Source: Scolanthus callimorphus
Lineage: Eukaryota; Cnidaria; Anthozoa; Actiniaria; Edwardsiidae
DNA length: 64,000 nucleotides
Assembly: GCA_033964015.1 (NCBI GenBank)
Contig: CM066915.1
Span: 11,555,573-11,619,572, forward strand
Direction: 5' to 3'
Below the pieces are notes generated by a model. It had not been told where the DNA came from. It saw only the letters and a list, made by a program, of their open reading frames with translations, and made no database searches. How positions within the stretch are numbered: the first letter of the stretch is position 1; each line of letters opens with the position of its first letter. Positions 55,442-64,000 of the stretch are shown here, piece after piece. Position numbers and translations under genes: made by a program.

Positions 55442-55797
55442 AGGGACATGATCACCGAAAACATCAAAAATATAATATCACAACTAATAAAAATAACAAG
55501 TCAAATTTGTAAAGAATGCTTTCAACTTGACGTGGTGAAAATTTGAGGTTCGATGTAAGATTGCAAAGATATTCGCGGATTGCAATTACAGCTTACATGA
55601 GAAAATCTGACTCTTTTGAAATCGGTTTACCTCAATCTTTTTTCAAACATACTAATTTTGCCATCTTAATTCGCTCATATCTCAGCAATCCTTTATCGAA
55701 ATCCAATGAAATTTTCCGTACTCCTTTCTTTAAACTGACTTTTAACTGTATTTTGTGACAATAATTATTTTAGTGTTTTCTAGATGACCATGTCCCT
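55442..55797. mobile_element. 356-bp MITE with TTAA duplication
   Basis: TIRs AGGGACATGATCA and TGACCATGTCCCT, flanked by TTAA (55438-55441, 55798-55801). piggyBac- or Kolobok-type duplication. Not obviously related to the TTAA element at 36630. ORFs at 55282-55758 are within or across it and unsupported. Confidence 0.8.
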
Positions 55798-55855
55798 TTA
55801 AGCACGTCAAAAGCTTAACGATATGTGACAGAGGGCAGTGTCGGTTGCCGGATCT

Positions 55856-56540
55856 TCATTTTCTCTGTACTTTTCTAGGCTTTTGTGTCTTCCGACGTGC
55901 TGATCCAGTTCTTCGGGCGTTTTCTTGACGCTGGGCGTTGGTTGCCTCAAAGAAAATGGTATGACCATCTTTTTTGAAAATGCTGTTCATAGCAACATGA
56001 TATGGGATCTCCTTGCTGTACATTTCGTACTGTATAAACAGCTCGGGCAAGAAGATCTCGCATATCATGTCGCCAGCAGACCGGACGCCAAACATGTTGT
56101 CGAACCTGCACATCATGTACGGGACGTCGTCTAAAGAACTATCGCCTTCTGGAACCTTCTCGATAAATTGTTTTAAAAGTTCTTGCTGGAAATCCAACAT
56201 CTTCTGCTCTCCAAACCAATCCCTCAACACCCAAAACTCAGACTCTACAAGAGCCTTGTATGTCCTCCTCGGCAGTAAAAGAGAAGCGCGAAGCCGTTCG
56301 CCAACAACTCCGCGTCTTTTCGTCTCTTCTATCAACATTGATTTTAAATAAGAAACTTGAGATTTTATAAAGGTCTTCGTTTCATCATCAAGTTCCTCGG
56401 GCTCTGGAAAGTAAATCAGCAATGGAAAGTTAAGATCATGCTTGATGATATATTTTATGAACGTATATAGGCCATTTAAACGCGCTAATATAAACTTGCG
56501 TAATAATATACTATAGTGATCACGAAGCAGATTCCAGTAT
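55856..56540 (-). CDS. Hypothetical protein, unrecognised
   Basis: The longest non-repeat ORF in the right third. It is open on the minus strand from about 56540 (LLRDHYSILLRKFILARLNG, then LYTFIKYIIKHD) through IYFPEPEELDDETKTFIKSQ to a basic C terminus, RRKTQKPRKVQRK-stop at 55856. The codon before LIYFP is TTG, so a start there is unlikely. An ATG at 56555 (MDVLNLILES) is one frame off, hinting at a frameshift or a missing splice. The composition is mixed, soluble and helix-rich, with no signal peptide or membrane segment and a nuclear-localisation-like tail. I do not recognise the family. It may be the last exon of a host gene or a mobile-element remnant. Confidence 0.45.
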
Positions 56541-56639
56541 TAAGTTCAGCACATCCATAATAGTAAAAGTGCAAAGTTCGGCGAGGGATCTATTATCTAT
56601 TAGGCAGAACAATACAAGCAACATTTTTCAATTTTTGAC

Positions 56640-56720
56640 CTGCTTCGGTCGCTTCCATCTCCGCTTCCACTTCAATTACTCCATCCTGCTTTCCCCCGCT
56701 CATTCCACTATCCTCCGCCA
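56640..56720 (-). CDS. Possible first exon upstream of the 55856 ORF
   Basis: The ATG at 56720 in a GAGATGG context opens MAEDSGMSGGKQDGVIEVEA, then EMEATEA, to a possible GCAG|GTCAAA donor. The frame is also open upstream to a TTCTAG acceptor (56773). The acidic, Gly-rich composition fits a disordered N terminus. The link to the downstream ORF is inference; no in-phase acceptor was confirmed. Confidence 0.25.
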
Positions 56721-56774
56721 TCTCTTCTTCCTCTTGACGGCTTGTGTTTTCTTTTTTCTTTATCTTGCTGCCCT

Positions 56775-57255
56775 AGAACAAAAGAAAAAATAAAAATTGA
56801 AACACAAGGCATTTACCCTCTCTTGAGAATGTCCTCCGTTGACATCGCCAGCTTGAAAGATCGAATTCCAAGGAGTTGAATTTGTGCTATAAGAAGAACT
56901 TGAGAATGGCTTCAGTCTTTTTCAAATAAATACATATAAGCACTGCTTAAACATGTTAAAAGCGGGTTTCCCTAAACAATTGAAGTTGCCTTCCTCGGCT
57001 TATCCAACATGGTAGGCAGTCATGGACATTGACCATTTCTTCCACGCTCCTCACTCCCCTCCAATTTCATTCGCAATTCTCGTCCATCGACAAATAGCGG
57101 TATAGCTTTCGTCTTTTAAAACATGAACTTTTATTGCAGACACAAGCTTTCAACGGCAAATTTACTATATTGTATGTCGGTATTTAAAAATGTAACGTTG
57201 GACTCTGATGGAATTCACAAAGTTGTAACCTAACAGAGTACGCTCTAAACGCCGT
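56775..57255. other. Non-coding stretch
   Basis: No ORF with motifs and no repeats noted. Confidence 0.4.
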
Positions 57256-57259
57256 AATC

Positions 57260-57612
57260 ATACACTATGAAACTCAAAATCGTTAAAAATCTATTAAATT
57301 GCCATTAAAATCCCCTTACAAGGGTTTTAATGGCCATTAATTTTGCATTTTAGAAATTGATGGCATTTTAATAGGCATTAAAAATGCATTACAATTTTTT
57401 CGGGAAAGGTGCAAGTCATTAAAAAAAGGTTACTGAATCAAACAATAATAGTAACAACTTTTTAATGGCCATTATTAAACGCTTAGAAATGGCAAGGATA
57501 GTGTGTGCCATTAAAAAGTGGTTACTGAATCATTATGATCAAAGTAACAACCTTTTAATAGCCATTATTAAGCCCTTAGAAATTACAAGGTTGTTAAAAT
57601 CCCATTACTAAA
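57260..57612. repeat. Degenerate internal repeats rich in GCCATTA
   Basis: Two ~100-bp direct copies (57424-57495 and 57522-57590) share GGTTACTGAATCA, AGTAACAAC, TTTTTAATGGCCATTATTAA and CTTAGAAAT. Before them, CCATTAAAATCCCCTTACAA with GGGTTTTAATGG forms a small palindrome. Possibly a decayed TIR element. Confidence 0.6.
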
Positions 57613-57619
57613 CTAAACA

Positions 57620-58960
57620 ATTGTGGTTGCATAAATGCTATGTGCAGGTAGTTTTTAAACATCAAAAGGACTTCCTATGGCTTATCTATGGAATGGACCA
57701 TTAGAACACTGATTAAGGGGAGGTTGGGCCAATTACATATTTTTATGTCTGGATTAAGCCTAAAATTTATGTACTGATGAATAAAACCTTTTGCTTTGTA
57801 ATGTAGCCATGAAAATGAAAGTTGGATCTTACTCTAGATATATTGAAAAGTAAGTGTCTTGAGTACATACTTGAACACAAAATTAAACCTTGCTTTTCAT
57901 CTGTAGGGGAGGCTAAGTGATTCTGTAAGCCACAGCTTAGCTTTGAGTTCTTAAAATTCAAGCAATTCTCAGAATGAAAAGGAAAAACTAGTTACTTTGA
58001 AACTTAATGGAACACCAATAGAAGGTTATACAGGAATCCTGGGCTGTTCAGAGATTGCTGGATTTTCTAGTTTCAGCCCCCATTGCTTAGCTAGCGTCCA
58101 AACCTTGTCTCTCTTCCCAATGTTAGCCAATGCCTAGGAATCCCAGGATTGAGTGCAAACATGATTATGAATTTAAAATGTGCCAGCCAATCAGAAAGCA
58201 GCTGCAAAGACTGAGCAAGCAGATGAAGCTTTTTATGGGTCTCTAAAATACTATAAAATCTACTATAAAATCACAAGGAACAATAATATTGAAATTTTAT
58301 ATCATATTACAAGTAATGATGTCACTTGGTGTGAGACTGATCCCTAAGGGATAGCAAACTGTTTGGTCACCCGTAAGAGACACCGCTGATACACATTGGC
58401 ATATTTTATACCCTAGGGGATAGTACCACCGTGCATTTTTTTTACCCTGAATCTCAGTGCATCTCTTAGATTGATGTGATGAAAATCCAGTACATTATAT
58501 AATTATTACAACATGGCACTAAGTGGAAATACAGGGGGTCATACACAGTTCCAATCATATCTATCTATCTATCTATCTTCTAGTTTTCATTGTCCTTTGG
58601 AGTGGTAGGAGGACCCCCTGTTCATTCCCTAAATGCTTGTCAAATAAATAGATTAATGTATCATTAAATTCAAGCACAGCGGTAACCATTAACCATCTTT
58701 GCTAGCCCCCAGGTTGGGAATTGCCACCCCAATTTTTACATTATACATTGTACCGGTACTCACTATCTTGATTCTGATTGGCTGAGAGCATGCGCTTTAC
58801 TTTTGGAATGGTCACCCCTGCAATTGACTGCTAGGACAGGGTTCAAAATAATTTTACAAAATCTGCTTAAACATGCTGGCTTTGTGGGCACTAGTACCAA
58901 AAATAAATTTAATGACAAAAAATTGAAGCAGATAATATTCCAGTGCATTTGACAAGATGT
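57620..58960. other. Non-coding stretch
   Basis: No supported gene. Contains a TATC microsatellite (58558-58577). Small ORFs at 57767 and 58763 (minus) lack motifs. Confidence 0.45.
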
Positions 58961-58966
58961 GGTAAT

Positions 58967-60303
58967 GCCTGGTGTGTTCGTTCAATAAAAATTGATCTCA
59001 AAAATCCAATTGATAAATCGATAAAAAATCAATAATAATTAGTTGATTAAGTGTCGGCTAATTGATAATTTTCGATACTCACAAATTTCTCTCCAATCAA
59101 CTTATCGATTATTATCCATTGTATTGAATTCACAATCAATGTACATTCAACATTCCGCATAGTTATCTAAACTGTATTTGCTGATAGATTATGGTATGAA
59201 ATAACTACATCGTGAATTATTGAGGCAAATACCACTCGTGTCCCTTCATAACCTCAATTCAAGTTTATTGGTGCCTGAAATTTGTGTTGGGGAGGGCTCC
59301 CATTAGGCCTATTCTTAATGTTATGCCATGCAGTACAAAACAAGTTAATATGTTAACGTCTGAGAATTGATATTAATTGATGAAATCTATATAACCGAAA
59401 ACCTTGATCAAAAATTGATAATCAATTACTCACAGGGATTTCCCTTATCGATCTTGGCCCAGAAGCCTGAAAAAACTGCTGCACCACGGATCTGCAAAAC
59501 CACTCCATTTTCTTGCATACTTGGGGAACTGTTATAGGATACATTTTATTCGAAATCAATAAAGTGGATGGAAGATCTAATTGAAGCATTTTCGCAAGCG
59601 AAAAGATCAAGTTTCCAAAGGCGCCATTTTAAGTCATCCACAGAAACCAAAAAATAAACAATTTCTTGCAGCCGAAAGCAACAAAGACGTCCAAACCTAT
59701 GCGATTCTCTCACAAATAACACTGTAATGTTCATTCAAAAGTCCTTTTTTCCAAAAAGAGTGAACAATAATATATCCCATTCAAATTTTTTTGCACATTG
59801 CATGAAGCCGTGCGCCATTCTTATAAACAAACACTTGGTTCACAAAGAACAGTCCTCAGATTTCTTAAGCGATTTCTTAAGCGAGTCACAAAGCCTCCGT
59901 GTTTGAGTCTCTCACAGAAACTAAAAAGAACTTTGTTCATACAGTTGTAAGCACCATAGACATCCAGACCCAGGTGGTTCTGTTACAGATTGCTTACAGT
60001 TATTTGCAGGGATAATTCTAATTCCAAAGCTTTTACCTGAGAATAATTTTCATTTGTGTTAGAAAAAAATGTACACCGCGACTTGCTTTCATTGAGCGTG
60101 CCCTAAATGGAAATGGCAGCAAGAGCATCATATTCTATGTCTGCTGTGATTTTTTTTCTTTTTTCCGTTTGTTTTAAGAGAATAATATAAGTTAGATAAA
60201 TTTCTCCCTTGCACTCCATGAATTTTCACGGGCATCAGCTAGCTTCTATCAATTTTATCAGGTGGTATCGATTAATATCGATTGTCGATTGAACACGCCG
60301 GGG
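58967..60303. mobile_element. 1.3-kb element with GCCTGGTGTG/CACGCCGGG ends
   Basis: The left end GCCTGGTGTGTTCGTTCAAT and right end ATCGATTGTCGATTGAACAC followed by GCCGGGG are imperfect inverted repeats. Both are followed inward by ATCGATT/AATTGAT-rich sequence. The ends resemble those at 26626-27521, suggesting one superfamily. Its interior contains the dispersed repeat shared with 24770-25012. No transposase; target duplication unclear. Confidence 0.6.
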
Positions 60304-61030
60304 GTATACGAATCACAAAGCAATTCTGCAATCCTACCGGTAGCCACCCTGTAGGAATGCATATTATGTTCCTGTGTTTACTTGCTTTTTATGTTAAAAC
60401 CCTAACTTGTTGATGTCAAAGGATTGTTAGTCTAGTTTGCCAACTTGATACCTTAAGTCTTACCTTGCTACTTCAACAAACTGCATCGCCAACGCTCGGT
60501 ATGCTACAGCCAAAAACCACTCTGTTCAACAACAGCAAGCATGGCATGATTTTTAACTTGCTTCCGACCTCCATCTAAGAGCTATGTGAACCTCATCGAG
60601 AAGTCATTATTCAATTTCCAGGTTAGCGCAAAACATCCATCTTTCTTTGCAGATCATCACAATCACATTCACATCCATCTGCCTCCATCTTAATCAATTT
60701 CTCTTAAACACTCCAAGGTTTACTAACGGTTTTAGCCTGAAGATTAAAACTTGGCAAATAATCGATTTGCTTATTAATTCGCCTTCCATACAGCCAGGCA
60801 AACGACAAGAACATGCAAGGGTTTATCCAACAGTAGTCTTTTCCCTTCGAGTGGTCCGCCATTTTTTTGGTGGGTAGTGACCGCTGACCCAACTTCGTTC
60901 CAATATTGTTAGCCAATCACAACAGAAGAATGTTTCTGGTTAGCCAATCAGCAGTCACGAGCGATTTTTGAGCGGTCGAAGAGATCGAGTTACTGGAATA
61001 AATTCCAACGGACAATTTCAACAGAAGAAG
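60304..61030. other. Possible promoter-proximal DNA, no gene called
   Basis: Contains two AGCCAATCA words (60911, 60943), CCAAT-box-like, 100-140 bp before the candidate exon at 61043. The ORF at 60647-60877 lacks motifs. Confidence 0.3.
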
Positions 61031-61042
61031 ATCGCTACAAGA

Positions 61043-61067
61043 ATGAAGAAAAAAACGCTATATGCAG
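61043..61067 (+). other. Candidate 5' exon end
   Basis: ATGAAGAAAAAAACGCTATA then TGCAG and a GTATGATC donor. Joining it to 61997 gives a stop after three more codons, so if transcribed it is probably untranslated leader. Low confidence. Confidence 0.25.
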
Positions 61068-61996
61068 GTATGATCTGTTCCTTAAAACTAAGTTAAATTA
61101 GCATTTGTATTCTGCTTAGCATCTTGTAGGCATGTCTGGCTTGAAGACTTCTTTGAGGCTAAGAAATCGGCGATACCAGAAACCAACTTTGGGGGGTGTA
61201 AACTAGTTTATGTTGATATCATCCAAGCTACGTTTATCGTCGATCAGATTTGAATCACCAGTCACTTACACGTAAATTCCCTGCTATGGGTAAGCATTAG
61301 CCACTTAGTCGGCACCGTTTTGTGGAATCGATTAAAGCACAAAAGACTGATACGTGTTTGTTTAAAGCTTAAAAATGCACACGTTTAGAAGGGCTGAAAT
61401 GATGTGGCGAGGTTGGATAATTTTTTTTTCCGCTAGTTACCCTAGGATAACACTATCCACACTTTCAGGACCAGAATTTATTCTCTGGATACCTTTATCC
61501 AATGGATAAGGCACATTTTTTACACTGGTTACCGCGGCCCCAGGAAAATTCGCTCAAACTTTCCTATCATAAACCTTGTTTTTTTACACGAAATCTACTG
61601 TACTGTGCCAAATGCAGGGTAACCTACAGGGTAATCTACACACTGAGAAAAAAAGTTGCCTCCTGCTTGCTTGCAGGGAAAAACTCACAACTTGGAGCTC
61701 TAGTTGTGAAAGGCAGAACTTTTATAATTGAGCAGCTACAGATAAAGTGCATTGCCGTTTTAATTCTCCGCAAAACCATACACCGTTTTACTTGGCCTTC
61801 ATCAATGTAAAAAAAGGTTTGATTGTGTGTATGTGAAAAATGGGCTCCGAGCTCTCATTGGGGCTGGAGCTATTACTGAAGAAAGCTAAAGGCATGTAGT
61901 TTAGTGGGATTCGACTTGGTTGTAAATTACAGTATGATCCATTAGAATATAAAATTGCTACATTACAAATCTAAATAATAAATAATTTATTTGCAG

Positions 61997-62093
61997 ATTC
62001 TTGTTAGAGACAGTGCAATGTCTGACGAGCATGACAGAAGCCTCTGAAATGAGTGAAATTTCAGATTCGAAATGGGGTGTCTTTTCTTCTATG
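61997..62093 (+). other. Candidate internal exon (97 bp)
   Basis: Strong TTATTTGCAG acceptor and ATG|GTGAGTC donor. From the ATG at 62031 it reads MTEASEMSEISDSKWGVFSS then M, ending in phase 0. Splicing to 63321 gives IDATAPSLS-stop, a 30-codon frame, so this may be an upstream ORF in a leader. Confidence 0.3.
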
Positions 62094-62596
62094 GTGAGTC
62101 TTTGTTACCTATAGAATATACATCACACTCCGGAAGTTACTGATGTTACTTCCTGGTCCTGGGAGAACTAGTACCTGTATTCATACAGTGTTAGGAGAAA
62201 CCCACTTGCATACCGGTACTACCATGAATCCTACTATCATGTATTAGTAGAAACCCACTCGCATACTGTACTATCACAAATCCTGCAAATCTGATTGGCT
62301 CTGCTAACTCTCTATCTGTCATGTAATAGATAGTGAGTAGCGAAATTAACGCTGGCACAAAACTTTCTAAGATCATCTTTTAGCAGCAACTCGAAGGTAG
62401 TATGCTAGTGGATTTCTACTGGAACAATTAGAGTACTCGTTCTCGTTTTCTATCAGTCAAATACTTGTATTCTGCTCTACGGCTTTTCCCGCATTTGAGC
62501 ACTCTTTGACTTTGGGGATAAATGTATATACATTAATTATGATTCTTAATACTGGTAGCAAGAATTTTGATTGAGCATTGATGCTCAAACTCAATA

Positions 62597-63052
62597 AGGG
62601 ACCAGTCATTTTTTATCGCCTGTGAGGGGGATCACTTCATTTTGGGGCAAGCGAAAGGGGGGAACAAAGCCTGAAGCCCTGAAAGGGGGACCACAAGAAA
62701 TTTTCTAGGTAGTTATTCACCAGCAACTTACTTCTCTAACATTTGCATTTTTGTACTTCACTTCACTCAATACATAATAAAAAATTCATATAAAGAATAT
62801 AATCTAATATAGACCTTTTTCAAAAATGGCGGAAAGTTGCATGGAAATGAGGCTGGAAATATGAGCACACATTACCGCTGCCCAGGAAAGCTCTAGCTGG
62901 TGAATGGAGACTTTCATGAAGAATAAAACCTACAGGATTTGTTTACTATACACAAAAAAAATGGAATGTTCATCTACACTTTCTCTAAGGCTTGATGAAA
63001 TGCGTTTATCAGGCACCCCCACCCCCCAGGCGATAAATAATGACCGGTCCCT
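62597..63052. mobile_element. 456-bp TIR element
   Basis: Inverted ends AGGGACCAGTCATTTTTTAT with CGCCTG, and CAGGCGATAAATAATGACCG with GTCCCT. Similar AGGGACTGGTCATAAATTAG ends occur at 29045 and 29588, so this is a family. The target duplication is short or unclear. Non-coding; lies in the proposed intron between 62093 and 63321. Confidence 0.75.
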
Positions 63053-63320
63053 AATCAGAGACGGGAAAGTTCAAGATCTTTTCTGGCAGCCTGACTAAAA
63101 GACACTGCACACAATATAATCTACAAATGCCATTTAATTAATAATGTTCTTTCTTGTTATCAGTATCAGGATGGTACTGTTCCTGTCATTGCAGAATACT
63201 GCTGCAGTGTGTTTGAGTTATATATTTTAGGAAACAATATTATGCCCACACTGTTTCAATCATACAGCAGTGTAGTTCTTCCAGTTCTTCAATACTTTTT
63301 TATAATAATTATTATTTCAG

Positions 63321-63369
63321 ATTGATGCTACTGCGCCATCTCTCAGCTGAGAAACAATGTCAGTCAGAG
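63321..63369 (+). other. Candidate exon with possible main start
   Basis: ATTATTTCAG acceptor and CAGAG|GTAAAA donor. An ATG at 63357 opens MSVR into the donor in phase 1, so a coding region could begin here and continue beyond the window. From 63370 to 64000 I see no further supported feature. Confidence 0.25.
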
Positions 63370-64000
63370 GTAAAATTACGGCTTCAAAAAATGCTACAAA
63401 ACAGATGGAATTATATGCAATTAGGGGCAACTAAAGAAAAGGTAACAGAGGATCCAAGTTAGATACTGTAAAGATATTACATAAATCATGATATAAACTG
63501 ATATTACCTGGTTTGGATATAAACTTATAGCGCAACTAGATTGGGTAAGAACCTAATGCTTTGAGTAGTTCACAATAAATGATAAATGGTGACCCACAAC
63601 TGCTGTCTAAAACTGTTATGATTGACACCCCCATCCCCTCCCCCCAAAAAAGAGAGACAAATGCTCATTTTAAAGATATTAGAAAATCTGCCCACATCTA
63701 ACTGTATGTCAGTTAACCATCGATAAATTACTCAACCTCTTTTGGATTTTGCAACCTTTTCTTACAAACCAAAAACTGCAGCCAAGTGCAAAAAAATTCA
63801 ATCATTTTTCCAGCTGCATTTGTATTTGTTATCTGCATAGATCAATTGACATTTGTTTTCAATTCCATTTCGAGTAGATAATAGATAACCACTAGGCTTT
63901 GAACAATAGACCTCCTCGGCTTTGGCGTAATGTTTTCCCATTTCAGATCACTTGGCATTCCCATGAGTATTCTCTCTTTGCTTGGAACGCTTCCATATTC

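Overview
This is eukaryotic DNA from a very repeat-rich, gene-poor stretch. Inferred source: an invertebrate animal, most likely a cnidarian such as an anthozoan. Grounds: intron-containing genes with GT-AG splice sites, a DIRS-type tyrosine-recombinase retrotransposon, CR1-like and L1/Tx1-like LINEs, many short terminal-inverted-repeat elements, and tandem arrays. Nothing looks prokaryotic. No intact, recognisable host gene was found. Most coding potential belongs to decayed mobile elements, and many breaks are 1-nt indels, several in homopolymer runs.

Layout. 1-6452: a 14/15-bp minisatellite split by a 4.4-kb DNA transposon (257-4694, 14-bp TIR, TA duplication). Its minus-strand gene can be rebuilt as four exons (C2H2 finger exon, long core, small acidic exon, C-terminal exon) broken by one frameshift and one in-frame TGA. 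I cannot assign it to a superfamily, and it is the best novelty candidate. 6568-10240: a LINE scrap and a 3'-truncated DIRS-like element (Gag, RT-RNase H, partial recombinase). 10241-11360: a MITE and a Helentron/HINE-like element with central tandem repeats. 11420-16478: a 5-kb non-autonomous DNA element with a second element nested in it. 17000-20000: about four tandem ~470-bp units, each carrying a tRNA-Ala(UGC)-like body, interrupted by a 1.1-kb insertion. 20500-31400: LINE fragments, foldbacks, MITEs and a 1-kb inverted duplication.

31990-46990: two minus-strand LINEs shredded by younger insertions. The L1/Tx1-like LINE (about 39.43-32.99 kb) holds a TTAA-flanked element, which in turn holds an IS3EU-like element with a 6-bp duplication and an expanded 12-bp minisatellite; farther along it holds a copy of the 11420 element. 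The CR1-like LINE (46.99-39.68 kb) is split by a 4.15-kb HINE-like insertion carrying its own MITEs.

47.3-54.2 kb: a ~129-bp tandem array, then a 6.1-kb satellite of a 43-bp unit with local higher-order structure. 54.2-64 kb is less repeat-dense and may be host intergenic or intronic DNA: an unrecognised minus-strand ORF at 55.86-56.54 kb, several MITEs, and weak candidate 5' exons at 61.0-63.4 kb.

The sequence records stacked transposition events: element insertion into arrays, nested insertion with readable target duplications, and tandem expansion inside elements. No operon or metabolic pathway is present.
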